The position numbers were made by a program, and so were the translations under genes. Under the pieces are notes generated by a model that was not told the origin of the DNA, ran no database searches, and saw only the letters and a list, made by a program, of their open reading frames with translations. A DNA stretch of 64,000 nucleotides from Sulfolobales archaeon HS-7 (GTDB lineage: Archaea > Thermoproteota > Thermoprotei_A > Sulfolobales > Sulfolobaceae): assembly GCA_019704295.1 (NCBI GenBank), contig AP024596.1, positions 310,001 through 374,000 on the forward strand. Reading direction: 5' to 3'. Within the stretch, counting starts at the first letter, position 1. The number at the start of each line of letters is the position of its first letter. Positions 9,071 through 18,542 of this stretch are shown here, one piece after another.

Positions 9071-9733
9071 TCATCTCCCCCTAAAGGACAGACGCAATAT
9101 GAATGCAAACCAACTCGCTATCTCCTTAATACCGAGTTTGCTTTTCCCCACTTTTCTATCAACGAAAATTATTGGATACTCCTTTATAACAAGTCCCCCC
9201 TTTTTTACGTAAAAGACGCTGCAAATTTGGAACTCATACCCGTTTGCCGACAGACAATTTATAGCCGCTTCCGCCGCCTTTCTTCCATAGACCCTAAAGT
9301 TTGATGTATTATCCTTTACTCCAGTTTGAAGGAGAATTCTCGCAAGGGCGTTTGCCCCGAAACTTATTACCCTTCTCGAGAGGGGCCACGCGCGAACTCC
9401 TCCTCCCTTGACGTACCGTGAACCTATAACTAAATCGGCATCGATTGAAAACATCTCTTTCAAATAAACGGGGTCGTGAGAAAGGTCTGCGTCCATTGTA
9501 GCTATCTTAGTACATTCCTCCTCTAACCCCCTTTTCATCCCATCCCTTAATGCCCCTCCTAAACCCCTTTCGTTCCTTAGGATGAGTTCCGCGCCTAGTG
9601 ATTTCGCCAGTGAGCCCGTTCCGTCGGGACTATTATCATCAACGACTATAACGTGTGCTATTTCCTTCACTTTGCTAAGGAGTTTCTCAATATTTTCCCT
9701 CTCATTATATGTGGGTATTACTATGCAGTTCAA
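9071..9733 (-). CDS. Dolichol-phosphate mannosyltransferase-like GT2
   Basis: Glycosyltransferase family 2 enzyme expected to transfer a sugar from a nucleotide sugar to a polyprenyl phosphate at the membrane face, for protein glycosylation or glycolipids. It has IPTYNERENIEKLL at the N-terminus, the DADLSHDP metal/nucleotide motif, GSRYVKGGGV, and FVDRKVGKSKLG near the C-terminus, all typical of DPM1. At 220 aa it is the short soluble form with no transmembrane tail. The start is TTG; TTAAAATATAG about 26-34 nt upstream supports a leaderless transcript starting there. It stands alone, with long gaps on both sides. Confidence 0.9.
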   Translation of the reverse strand: MNCIVIPTYNERENIEKLLSKVKEIAHVIVVDDNSPDGTGSLAKSLGAELILRNERGLGGALRDGMKRGLEEECTKIATMDADLSHDPVYLKEMFSIDADLVIGSRYVKGGGVRAWPLSRRVISFGANALARILLQTGVKDNTSNFRVYGRKAAEAAINCLSANGYEFQICSVFYVKKGGLVIKEYPIIFVDRKVGKSKLGIKEIASWFAFILRLSFRGR

Positions 9734-10053
9734 TTTCCGTTAATGGGTTTAGTCCTCTTCTATATTTTAACTTTTATTCCGATTTAGTGTGAGCGAAAAG
9801 TAATAGTCTACAGCACCTTCGTGAAGTTTAAAAGGATTACTCACAGCCGGTTTCAACACCTTTAACAGAACTACCAATAATCATTTCACGGAAGTAAACC
9901 ATGACTTGCCATTTCATCACGACCATTCTGGTAGGCATTGGTACCTATATTTTAGGAAAGTGTCAGAACGTCATGCCAAACTTTATTTTCCTATATATAC
10001 TTCCCTTCGCTCTTTAAAAATAATATATAAATCTTACCCCCAAAGAAAGTCAT
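9734..10053. other. Intergenic region
   Basis: Holds the outward promoters of the GT2 gene (left) and the winged-helix gene (right). A 38-codon open frame starts at 9901 (+), but it has no recognisable family and I do not call it. Confidence 0.6.
10022..10031 (+). promoter_or_regulatory. TATA box of the winged-helix gene
   Basis: AATATATAAA lies 23-32 nt before the ATG at 10054, the standard spacing for a leaderless Sulfolobales gene. Confidence 0.6.
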
Positions 10054-10281
10054 ATGGAACTTGATCTTGAGGGATTACCACCATCTGTAAAACTGGTGTT
10101 AAAGGTTTTGGAGGAAATGGGAGAGGCTAAATTCTCAGAATTAATGTATGAGACTAAGCTACCGCAGAGGACGCTCAGGGAGGCAATAAAGATCCTAAGG
10201 GAGAGAGATATGATAGAGATAAGGCCTTGTCTAGAGGACATGAGAAAAAGAATTTACTGTATAAAGCTTAACGAGGGTTAG
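10054..10281 (+). CDS. Small winged helix-turn-helix protein
   Basis: 75-aa predicted DNA-binding protein. The order is helix (SVKLVLKVLEEMG), HTH (AKFSELMYETKL then QRTLREAIKILRERDMI) and a short wing (IEIRPCLEDMRKRIYCIKL), as in MarR- or ArsR-like single-domain archaeal regulators. A strong TATA box sits about 25 nt upstream. It is convergent with the diiron protein and overlaps its end by 4 bp. The target is unknown; it might act on its own promoter or on the neighbouring genes. Two Cys residues (in RPCLED and IYCIK) are near the C-terminus. Confidence 0.8.
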   Translation: MELDLEGLPPSVKLVLKVLEEMGEAKFSELMYETKLPQRTLREAIKILRERDMIEIRPCLEDMRKRIYCIKLNEG

Positions 10282-11285
10282 AATATAGGAATTACGTCCT
10301 CCTCTTTTATATCAAAAACCTCCTCTCCGCTAATCCCGATTTCAGGAATAGCGGGCATCTTTATTCCGTAGTGAGCTAGAGAGGCCCCAACTCTGACGAC
10401 TGCCTCCTTCCAAGCTCTCTCCTTCTCTTCAATTGTAGGTATTTCAAAACCGGCACCCCTAGCGATATTCTCCATTCTCTCGTTAACCTCATTAAACCAT
10501 GGAGGGAGTTTCCAAAAGTCCTTAGGAGGCCTATAAGTTATTAGGGAAAGAAAGACGAATCCAGCTCTTATTTGCTTAGTAACTAACTTCTTTTCCTCAT
10601 CCGTCATCTTAGGGGCTTTGTCCGTCATTATAAGGTGAGTGAAGGCATAGTGCCTGGTCTCATCAACAGCTGTATTCTTAAACGCCTCCTTGAAAGGTTG
10701 TATTCTAGTGTCCTTTCCCATCGTTGTAAACACGGTAGTCGCAGCGGCCTCTCCCATCATAAATGAGGTGAACAACACATCTATTGTGTACTTCTTGTAG
10801 GAATCGAGGTAGGCCTTCCAATACCTAGAACCGTTGTACCATGTCCACAAAACGTTTAACCTGGCTTTTGCCTCAAGTTCGTCCTGGGGTTTGAAATTAG
10901 GAAATTCGGGGAAAACTGAGTTTATAGCGTATCCGCAAACTAGGTTGTGCCTGTTTTCATCCCAAGTAATGGTGGACACTAATGACCTCACCGCAGTAGG
11001 AAGGTGATTTTCAAAGGATTTAACTAGAGCGTATGCGAAAACCGGAGTCGCATTATCAAAGTTCGAGAGAAGTGCCCACCAATAGGCTATAGCTAACCTT
11101 TCCTTTCTGTCAAGACCTGACGCTATTTCCCTCACTTTATCCCAGTCTATCTTGTCTTCATCCCATTGCTCTGCCTTGGCCCTTCTATACAACTTCCAGG
11201 CCCTTTCGTTATCGAAATCCCATTTAGGAGGGTAAACGTTATTCTCTGGAAAAGGCGGTTCGTTTGAGAAGTCAAACGATGACAT
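10278..11285 (-). CDS. Ferritin-like diiron oxidase (R2-like)
   Basis: About 335-aa helical protein with carboxylate-rich metal motifs WDENRHN and VDETRHY on two helices, plus further acidic helices (MGEAAATTVF) as in ribonucleotide-reductase R2-like or diiron oxygenase proteins. A diiron site acting as oxidase, oxygenase or desaturase is likely; the substrate is not evident. An in-frame GTG at 11294 exists, but ATG at 11285 is a better start, with AGATTAAATAG about 30-39 nt upstream. No radical-transfer tyrosine can be assigned with certainty, and no R1 subunit is nearby, which argues against a nucleotide-reductase role. Confidence 0.7.
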   Translation of the reverse strand: MSSFDFSNEPPFPENNVYPPKWDFDNERAWKLYRRAKAEQWDEDKIDWDKVREIASGLDRKERLAIAYWWALLSNFDNATPVFAYALVKSFENHLPTAVRSLVSTITWDENRHNLVCGYAINSVFPEFPNFKPQDELEAKARLNVLWTWYNGSRYWKAYLDSYKKYTIDVLFTSFMMGEAAATTVFTTMGKDTRIQPFKEAFKNTAVDETRHYAFTHLIMTDKAPKMTDEEKKLVTKQIRAGFVFLSLITYRPPKDFWKLPPWFNEVNERMENIARGAGFEIPTIEEKERAWKEAVVRVGASLAHYGIKMPAIPEIGISGEEVFDIKEEDVIPIF

Positions 11286-11464
11286 AAAGACCACGTGTAC
11301 TATATTGGTAGCCTGCTATTTAATCTTATTTGATATTTTCAACTTAATATCATTCTAGAGTATAAAGAATATTTTTGTAATTGAGATTATATTTCTGTGA
11401 GGGTAGTTAGTGATGTTCCAAAATTTCAAGTTCATAATTTATACTGGGAATTAGTATAGGTGTT

Positions 11465-12277
11465 ATGGAGTATAGGCCCCTCTGTAAGAAATGTGATAAA
11501 GTATCTGTGGTAGGTATGGGAACCTATTACGATCCCTTATGGATCGTTTTATCTAGATTTAACGTATTCAGAGGCGCGGAGGAGAAGGTAAAGGCAATTA
11601 AAGCGGGTATAGAACACGGGATAAACTTCATAGATACCGCAGAGTTATACGGTTCAGAGCACCTGGTTAGAGAGGCAATAAAGGAGTATAAAAGGGATCA
11701 ACTCTTCATAGCTACAAAGGTTTGGAGAAGTCATCTCAAAAGGGAACAGGTGTTAAAGGCGATTGATGGCAGTCTAAGGAGGTTGGGCCTAACTTACGTT
11801 GACCTATACCAGATTCACTTCCCTAGCTATACAGTCCCGATAGAGGAGACAATACATGCGATGGAGGACCTTGTCGATAAGGGTAAGGTACGTTACATCG
11901 GTATAAGCAACTTCTCTCTTGAAAAAATGAAAAAGGCCGTCGAATCATTTAGGAAGTACGAATTGGCATCGACCCAAATGAATTACAGTCTAGCTAACAG
12001 GGAGATCGAGAGGGATATAATCCCCTTTTGTAGAGAGAACGGAATAGGTGTAATAGCCTACTACCCACTAGGTCACGGGAAGTTAATACGGAACAGGGAG
12101 GTCAATGACGTTGCAAAGAGATTAGGGAAGACGCCAGCTCAGGTCGTCCTTAACTGGGTGATAAACAAAGGGGCTTTTCCCATACCCAGAGCGTCTAGGG
12201 AAAGTCACGTAATAGACAACGTGTTAAGCGCTGGTTGGGAACTTTCACCCGAGGATATAAGGCAGCTGGAGTCGTGA
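11465..12277 (+). CDS. Aldo/keto reductase
   Basis: NADPH-dependent carbonyl reductase of the AKR superfamily, 270 aa. The catalytic tetrad is complete: Asp57 and Tyr62 in NFIDTAELYG, Lys85 in ATKVW, and His118 in YQIHFP. The cofactor-binding RASRESHVIDN segment is near the C-terminus. AATTTATAC lies about 25 nt before the ATG. It borders the defence-like module on its left; a decayed homologous C-terminal fragment borders the module on its right at 22706-22895. Substrate unknown. Confidence 0.9.
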   Translation: MEYRPLCKKCDKVSVVGMGTYYDPLWIVLSRFNVFRGAEEKVKAIKAGIEHGINFIDTAELYGSEHLVREAIKEYKRDQLFIATKVWRSHLKREQVLKAIDGSLRRLGLTYVDLYQIHFPSYTVPIEETIHAMEDLVDKGKVRYIGISNFSLEKMKKAVESFRKYELASTQMNYSLANREIERDIIPFCRENGIGVIAYYPLGHGKLIRNREVNDVAKRLGKTPAQVVLNWVINKGAFPIPRASRESHVIDNVLSAGWELSPEDIRQLES

Positions 12278-12420
12278 TGAGTGTAATTCAGAGGTCTTTT
12301 GTGAACTCTAGTTCGCGAATAACATATAGCGAAGTAGACCGATGAATAAATTCTTACCTAGTAGAGACCGTGTATTCAAATTTTTATGAACCCAGAAACC
12401 CCTGTAATTTTCTCAATTGT

Positions 12421-15012
12421 CTATTTGAAGAAGCTATCCAGTGTTACTTGATTATCATCTATCCTCTTATTGCATATTTGAAGTAGATATTCTTTACTTG
12501 CTTTCTTCTCCTCATCGTCTGGACCGTGCACGGAGAGTATTTCGGCTATATTACATAATTCCTGTGGTGAAAATGTGAAAATTGTTGAGGTAATCTCTTT
12601 CTCGACTCCCTTCTTTCCCTCTTCTTCGAAACGTCTGAGTAAGTAATGATAAGCGTCTATAATTATCCTTTCTTTGTTTCCAAACCTGACCCTGTTCTTA
12701 AAGTTCAGTAACTCAATATCCGATTTCTCTTTACCAGAGGATCTCTTTATAATTCCTTCTTTCTCTAAGTACTCAACACTCAAATCTGGGAAACCCCTTG
12801 TAAGGTTAATTAGCTCGTCACTTGAAATAACTACTTTTATACCTTTACTATCCTTTCTAATATATATGTCAGATACCCTGGTGAAAAGGTAAAGTTTAGT
12901 CACCGAATCCATGGCAGAAATGTTTTTATTTGTCATAAAGTTGACAATTTTAACTGGAGCAACCTCATAGACCATCTCTATGACGCTATCAAATGGTTTC
13001 ACATCCTTTCTCTTCGCCAAAAGATTAGAGTACTGAGTCGCAACGCTAAGTGATGCCCCTATACCTGCTAGCATGATATCAGCCCCTTTATACCCCTTTT
13101 CAATAGCTCTCTTTATAGAGGTAGTAATCGCTCTCTCAATATCGCTTTTAAGGTCTTCGACGAAAGCTTGTCTGTCCTCCTTCCGCTTCCTCAATACCAT
13201 TACAACTGATGTCTGCATAGCTACCTTTCCACGACTTACGGAGGAGCTCTCTTGCTCTGTATGAACAGGTATCGTATTGGAAATCGTGAAACCGGATTCC
13301 ACTATAGCTTGAAGCACTGAGATCCAGAACTCTGGCCTTTTATGAGCATAGAACATTGCAATAATCCCATCGTCTTTAAGCACTCTTTTCATGAAGTTTA
13401 GAACGGTTTTAAATTTCATTTCAAAAAAATTCCTATTTCTCCCTGGTCCTACGCTCATCTCCTCCATTGATCTTTCTCTCCATAATGACGAAAAATGGAA
13501 ATTTTCCGGATACACGTCTTCAAGGACAGGTTTCATTAGTGCGTAGAAGAAATCCGAGATCTCGGCGTATTGCACGTCGTCATAGTAGGGGGGATCTGTC
13601 ACGATAAGGTCAATTGAACCATCTGAGATTGGTAGATCTTCTGCACTTTTCATCAAAAGAGTGTAATTTGGGTTATCTTTGACTCTCTCTTGTATGAATG
13701 CACATGCCTCAACAATATCACAAAACATAGACCAAAGCGAACCTGAGAAAAGGGAGAAAGGGTTGACTTCAACGACATTCCACGTCATTGCGGGTCTTCT
13801 GAATGCCATAGTGTCCCCTACAACGACGTAGGATGAATGCCAGTGGGTTAAGAACGAATTATGATCTCCATGTTTGCTCACTAAAAATGAGAGATATAGT
13901 CTAAGCATCGCTTCTTCTTTAGGTACTTGTTTTCTAATTTCCTCTATAAGCTCGGAAAGAACCTTTAGCTGACGTTTATTAAACATTTCTGCATAGTTAC
14001 GAAAACCATATCTTGATGCACTTACCACTTTATCCTGTATTACCTCTACGTTTATAGGAGATTCAGAAACTTGAGGGAGATTGGAATCTTCTGGTCTAGC
14101 TAAATGAAATTCCTTGTCCTCGGTCATTATGATCAAGAGTCTTGCCCTGTTAGGTTCTTTACTGATTTTACTTACTAATTCTTTCTCTGGAATTGAATAG
14201 TTGCACCTAGGGCACATTACTTCCTTGTTAGATGCTTTCGTAGGAGAAGCTTTAGTCTCACCTTCTTCAATTTCTACGATGTAATCGTCTCCTTTATATT
14301 CTATTGAGAGGTAAAGCTTCTCTTTCGACTTTACCTTCTTCAAATACCAACTAGATGTAATGGGAATTTTAGCTCCACAATTAGGACAGTCCGTCTCTCT
14401 AAACCATAAATACGCAGCCACTCTTTTACCATTAAAATCTGGGAACAGCTTTTCGTTCTTTTGTTTAACGCCTAAAATGATCTTGCATCCTAAGTCGACA
14501 AGCTTTCCTAACTTCGATTTATCCTCCTTTGTACAGACATCTTCCATGTCAACGGTAAATCCTCTTTTATACTTCTTAGAGATTCTTTCCCATTCCTTAA
14601 CATTTACTAGCTCCTCTCTTATATCAAGAGCCTTTAACAAGGCCCACGCCACAGGGTTATAGTCGTTTGCGATGACTTTTAGACCAAGTCTTAAGCCTTC
14701 AAATGGTATTGACCCTCCACCAGCGAATGGATCCAAGAGAGTAAGATTTTCAAATCTTTTTATAACATCCTTAGGAATAGGATTTTCTACTGTAGCTTCG
14801 TTTCCTTTTATCATTAGTCTGATAAACTCCTCATCATTGTCCAGAATCGAGCCTAAGATCATAGCCCTGGAAACTACTAAAGGTTTCCTCGCCCACCAAA
14901 AATTTAGTTCACTAATAGGATATCTCCCCCCTGTCTTTTCCCTTCTTGCTTCTTCATTTATCTTCTCTAGCTCAGGTAATCCCCTTTCTATTAGCTTTCC
15001 TCCTTCGGGCAC
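12421..15012 (-). CDS. DUF1156 DNA methyltransferase (COG1743-like)
   Basis: Predicted amino-methyltransferase for DNA adenine or cytosine. The DUF1156 N-terminal region includes EARREK and FWWARKPLVVSRA (about 5-55). The SAM-binding motif DPFAGGG is at 94-100. A zinc ribbon is formed by Cys209/Cys212 and Cys267/Cys270. The catalytic DPPY is at 473-476, followed by YDDVQYAE. The large insert between motifs I and IV and the ribbon are typical of this family. It is 863 aa, starts with GTG, and is divergent from the DUF499 ATPase only 35 bp away, so the two are probably co-regulated. Within the module it could mark host DNA. Specificity cannot be read from sequence. Confidence 0.88.
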   Translation of the reverse strand: MPEGGKLIERGLPELEKINEEARREKTGGRYPISELNFWWARKPLVVSRAMILGSILDNDEEFIRLMIKGNEATVENPIPKDVIKRFENLTLLDPFAGGGSIPFEGLRLGLKVIANDYNPVAWALLKALDIREELVNVKEWERISKKYKRGFTVDMEDVCTKEDKSKLGKLVDLGCKIILGVKQKNEKLFPDFNGKRVAAYLWFRETDCPNCGAKIPITSSWYLKKVKSKEKLYLSIEYKGDDYIVEIEEGETKASPTKASNKEVMCPRCNYSIPEKELVSKISKEPNRARLLIIMTEDKEFHLARPEDSNLPQVSESPINVEVIQDKVVSASRYGFRNYAEMFNKRQLKVLSELIEEIRKQVPKEEAMLRLYLSFLVSKHGDHNSFLTHWHSSYVVVGDTMAFRRPAMTWNVVEVNPFSLFSGSLWSMFCDIVEACAFIQERVKDNPNYTLLMKSAEDLPISDGSIDLIVTDPPYYDDVQYAEISDFFYALMKPVLEDVYPENFHFSSLWRERSMEEMSVGPGRNRNFFEMKFKTVLNFMKRVLKDDGIIAMFYAHKRPEFWISVLQAIVESGFTISNTIPVHTEQESSSVSRGKVAMQTSVVMVLRKRKEDRQAFVEDLKSDIERAITTSIKRAIEKGYKGADIMLAGIGASLSVATQYSNLLAKRKDVKPFDSVIEMVYEVAPVKIVNFMTNKNISAMDSVTKLYLFTRVSDIYIRKDSKGIKVVISSDELINLTRGFPDLSVEYLEKEGIIKRSSGKEKSDIELLNFKNRVRFGNKERIIIDAYHYLLRRFEEEGKKGVEKEITSTIFTFSPQELCNIAEILSVHGPDDEEKKASKEYLLQICNKRIDDNQVTLDSFFK

Positions 15013-15047
15013 AGTTAAAGATAAATCAAGAGAGATTATTATTATTT
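15013..15047. promoter_or_regulatory. 35-bp divergent promoter of methyltransferase and ATPase
   Basis: The only DNA between the GTG at 15012 and the ATG at 15048. TTAAAGATAAATC (15014-15026) is placed to act as TATA for the ATPase gene. Both transcripts must be leaderless or start inside each other's coding region, so expression of the pair is likely interlocked. Confidence 0.45.
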
Positions 15048-18000
15048 ATGGAAATGAAGGCAGTATGGGAAGCCAATAAACCCTCTCAGGACATACTCTC
15101 AAGCTCTCTTTCCGAAGATCAATTTGGAATAGAAATAAGTAATGTCGTACGTGGAAAAGCTCCAAAAGTCTACCTAGATCCCTTCGAGTTCTTTAGGAGG
15201 ACGTACTTTACCAAATCACTATCAAGGATACTTAAGGACGCGATACTCACAGTGACTAATGGCACCGGTACTCCTATTTACGCTGTTTTGACAAGTTTCG
15301 GGGGAGGGAAGACTCACATACTTATAGCTCTTTACCACTTCTTTAAGGCTAATAAAAAGCAGGAGCTATTGTCTATCTCCTCAATTTCGTCTTTACTTGA
15401 TGATATCAAAACAGGTAACGTGACAATGAATATCCCTGAGGTTAACGTGGTTGTCATTGACGGATTGAATTTAGAAAAAGATGATAACCTCTTTCAATAC
15501 CTATCCAGATCACTCAAATCGGACGTTGATCTTAGCGATCCTACTGAACAGAAAATGTCCTTTATGCTGGAAAAAGCTGCTCCCACAGTAATTTTGATAG
15601 ATGAGATCGGGGAATATATTAGGAAGCTCGACACCTATCAGAGAACGAACAAAATCCAGGAGGTTTTGCTCTTTTTCAGATTACTGACTTCGGCTATCAC
15701 AAGTAGAACAAGAACGTTTCTCCTAGTCACGTTGACCGATGAGACTTTACCTCCAGAGCTCAGGAGTTACATCAGTGATATCGCTAAAATCCTCTCGCGT
15801 TACGTTAACCCACTAGAACCTACAACCCGAGAGGAGGTAGTAGAGATCATCAAAGCAAGGCTTTTCGAGTACATCGATAAAAACAACGGTGATAAAGTTT
15901 CCTCGTTTTTCTCATCTTATTATACTAAGTTCAAAGACTACTATCCTGCAGAGGCGTCAGAATATTACTATAAAATGATAAAATACTATCCGTTTCATCC
16001 TACTTTAATAGATACATTGTATGGAAGGATATCAACAATTCCCGGCTTCCAAAAGACCCGACATACACTTAGGTTTCTAGCTTACGTTGTAAGGGAAGTG
16101 TGGAAAAAGAAGGAAAAAGATGCGTATTTAATAGGATTAGATTCGGTTGACCTGAGCAATTCGGATATTCTGAATAGTCTTTTAAACAACATAGGAAGAG
16201 ATGCGCTTTCAACTGTTGCAAAGTTCGACATCGAGTCTGACAAAGGGGGGAAAGCCAAAGGAATGGGCTTAGATCACTTGCTTACAGCTAGGGTGATCTT
16301 CATGGGATCTATCATAGGTACAGACCAACCCCTAGATAGGAACGCATTTAGAAAAAGCGACATCCTTTTAGGTCTGACTAACGTAATTCAAAAGGTTAAC
16401 CCAGGGTGGATTGACACAGTTCTAAAAGACCTTACAGACAAGCTCTGGTATATCTATACGGACAATGTAGATAGATATTGGTTTGCTACAACGCCCAACA
16501 TAAACAAGGCTATAGAGGATACGAAAGCTAATGTTAAGTCTGAACGGGTGGACAAAATAAGGGAATATCTGGAGGAGTTTCAGAGAGATTTCAAGAGAGA
16601 ATTTGAGGGATTCGAAGTCAGAGTAGACACTGATTTAGAGGACCTAGATGATCCGAAATTACGTTTAATCATTATAGACCCCTCCGTAGAGGGCTCCAGC
16701 CTAACGATAAGTTACGAGGGAGGTGACATAGAACCCCCTCAGAAATTGCTAAGTTATTTTAACGTGAGGTCTTATAAGAACACTGTAATATTTATTGTTC
16801 CTAGTAGAGTCTATTTCGAGAAAGCTCTAGATGAAGCGGCTACAATAGTTGCGTTAGAGAGATTAGAAAGTCTGGAGTCAATGAATCAGTACAGTAAGGA
16901 GTTGAAACAGAAGAAAGCGGATTACGACGCGAGATTAAGGTTCTCCCTAGTTAATGCCTTCAGTTTTATTTTTTACCCAGTTTCAAAGGAGGGCTGTAGA
17001 TTAGAAGGTGAAAAAATACAGCCCGACGTTTATACCAAGGACGTTTCCTTAACTTCAGAGAAATTAGCTAAAAAGGCGATGGAAACTTTAGAGAGCAAAA
17101 CTAAGGTCATAAGGAAGTCAGACGATGTAACTGATGAATATCTCAAATACATATTTAGTTTAAAATCTGAACGTATAGCTGTAAAGGAATTTCTGGATAA
17201 TCTGAAGAGAAGGTGCGACGCACCAATAATTCCCGATGGAACGACCCAAATTGACTTAATTAAGAGAGCGGTATCTAAAGGATACGTAAGTTATAAGTCT
17301 GCTGATGGGCTCCTTACTAACTTAAAGGAAATATCTAAGGAGATAGGGAAGAGAGACGGTATTAACGTAGATGTAATACAGCTCATTGCGGAAGGCTCCA
17401 AACTTGGATTGGAAATAGCTAAAAAAATGAAACAAAAATTCGATAACGAAGCTATTGAGGTTAAAGATGACGGGTTCCTAATAAACAATGAAGAAGTGAT
17501 CAATGAGGTTAAGACGTATTTGCCGCCTTTAATTGAAGAGATCGAGAAGAAAAAAATTCACCAAACTCCCGACGTTAACAAAATCGAAAGCCAATCCGTT
17601 TCCCCACAAGATATTTTCAAGCAGGAGAGAAGGGAGGAGATATCATTAGACGACTTAGACAATATAATAAGTGAAGGTTTCAAAGTCGAAATAAGAAACG
17701 TCGTAGTTACCATTAACAATTATCAAGATTTCTCTGGTTCAGTATCCAGTCTTGGTCTTATAATATCTGGTATTAAAGTACATGACCCTAAAATTAGCAT
17801 AAGTGTTACACAGACTTCCAGGGATTCGCAGCGTAAACTCTCCCTAGAGTTAAACACTGATTTAGAAAATTTTCAAAGAATAATTCAATTTTCAAGAGAT
17901 ATTGTAAATAACTCATTTAGAAACGGATTAGTTAACCTAAATTTTAGGCTTGGTATAGAATTGACAGAATATAAGATAAAACAAAATGATGATTTCATAA

Positions 18001-18074
18001 AAAATCTGAAAGGGCTGAAGCCGAAAGAACAGGAAGGAATTCACGTGAAACTAAATGTGATCGTAACGAAATGA
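15048..18074 (+). CDS. DUF499 AAA+ ATPase (COG1483-like)
   Basis: 1008-aa predicted ATPase of the DUF499 family. The P-loop is SFGGGKTH (GGGKTH at 85-90), the form usual in this family, and Walker B is ILIDEIGEY with Asp185-Glu186. The C-terminal third is charged, with likely helical and beta-rich segments ending in FRLGIELTEYKI. I chose the ATG at 15048: an upstream ATG at 14946 would run 67 bp into the methyltransferase gene and add residues unlike the family. With the methyltransferase and the SNF2 helicase it forms the core of the predicted anti-element system. A motor or regulatory role is inferred from family context only. Confidence 0.85.
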   Translation: MEMKAVWEANKPSQDILSSSLSEDQFGIEISNVVRGKAPKVYLDPFEFFRRTYFTKSLSRILKDAILTVTNGTGTPIYAVLTSFGGGKTHILIALYHFFKANKKQELLSISSISSLLDDIKTGNVTMNIPEVNVVVIDGLNLEKDDNLFQYLSRSLKSDVDLSDPTEQKMSFMLEKAAPTVILIDEIGEYIRKLDTYQRTNKIQEVLLFFRLLTSAITSRTRTFLLVTLTDETLPPELRSYISDIAKILSRYVNPLEPTTREEVVEIIKARLFEYIDKNNGDKVSSFFSSYYTKFKDYYPAEASEYYYKMIKYYPFHPTLIDTLYGRISTIPGFQKTRHTLRFLAYVVREVWKKKEKDAYLIGLDSVDLSNSDILNSLLNNIGRDALSTVAKFDIESDKGGKAKGMGLDHLLTARVIFMGSIIGTDQPLDRNAFRKSDILLGLTNVIQKVNPGWIDTVLKDLTDKLWYIYTDNVDRYWFATTPNINKAIEDTKANVKSERVDKIREYLEEFQRDFKREFEGFEVRVDTDLEDLDDPKLRLIIIDPSVEGSSLTISYEGGDIEPPQKLLSYFNVRSYKNTVIFIVPSRVYFEKALDEAATIVALERLESLESMNQYSKELKQKKADYDARLRFSLVNAFSFIFYPVSKEGCRLEGEKIQPDVYTKDVSLTSEKLAKKAMETLESKTKVIRKSDDVTDEYLKYIFSLKSERIAVKEFLDNLKRRCDAPIIPDGTTQIDLIKRAVSKGYVSYKSADGLLTNLKEISKEIGKRDGINVDVIQLIAEGSKLGLEIAKKMKQKFDNEAIEVKDDGFLINNEEVINEVKTYLPPLIEEIEKKKIHQTPDVNKIESQSVSPQDIFKQERREEISLDDLDNIISEGFKVEIRNVVVTINNYQDFSGSVSSLGLIISGIKVHDPKISISVTQTSRDSQRKLSLELNTDLENFQRIIQFSRDIVNNSFRNGLVNLNFRLGIELTEYKIKQNDDFIKNLKGLKPKEQEGIHVKLNVIVTK

Positions 18075-18542
18075 ACTCCTACTTTTTAAGGAAAATTACT
18101 AATTTATATATAACGTTAATAAAACTAAAATTCTCTCGGTCATAAGAGAAGGACCGTGAGCTAAAACGTTCTCTTATTACAGATCATTTCCTAACTACTA
18201 TAATCTATGAAAATGGTAAGGAGCCTTCCGCGGGGAAGACGCGCGCCACCAGCGCAAGGATTAGTAAGTCCATACAAAGGCTTAATCCTAAGAGGTTCAA
18301 GTTACTCAAGATAGGAACGTCAAGGACTATAACGTTGACGCAAGTGACGTTCTGGACTTGCCATTCTCATAGCTGTGTTAGAGGCCAAGTAGGTAAAGCC
18401 TCTATGAAGAATGCTCAGGATTACCTAGGGTGAGTCTCTCTTGATTATACATCCAGAGCGGAAGTTCAGCTCTTTAACCCTTGTGATGATAATATTTTCA
18501 TGCCCACTCTCTTATATATGCTGATCTCAACTAGGTGAGAAG
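18075..18542. other. Intergenic region with strong TATA and GC-rich core
   Basis: Between the ATPase and the 114-aa gene. A strong TATA-like TTTATATATAACG (18105-18117) precedes a stretch with several hairpins. The segment 18222-18260 is about three-quarters G+C, far above its surroundings. A 95-codon open frame without a usable start spans 18146-18433 (+). It may be a non-coding RNA, a decayed gene, or both. Confidence 0.5.
18130..18433 (+). ncRNA. Candidate structured RNA or decayed ORF in the module
   Basis: Seen: CGGTC (18137-18141) can pair with GACCG (18152-18156); alternatively TTCTCT pairs with AGAGAA nearby. CTTCC pairs with GGAAG around a GCGG loop at about 18228-18241. GCGC repeats follow. 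In low-GC thermophile genomes, GC-rich intergenic islands often mark structured RNA. Against this, one frame stays open for 95 codons, which could mean a broken gene. I recognise neither a known RNA nor a protein. Confidence 0.25.

Noticed and set aside
9901-10017. 38-codon hydrophobic frame on the plus strand
   Set aside because: Too short, no SD or TATA at the right distance, and it overlaps the promoter zone of the next gene.
10278-11285. Ribonucleotide reductase small subunit proper
   Set aside because: No R1 gene nearby and no assignable radical tyrosine; only the diiron helix motifs are shared with R2.
18105-18117. TATA-like box as promoter of the 114-aa gene
   Set aside because: It is over 400 bp upstream; a closer TATA at about 18512-18520 fits that gene better.
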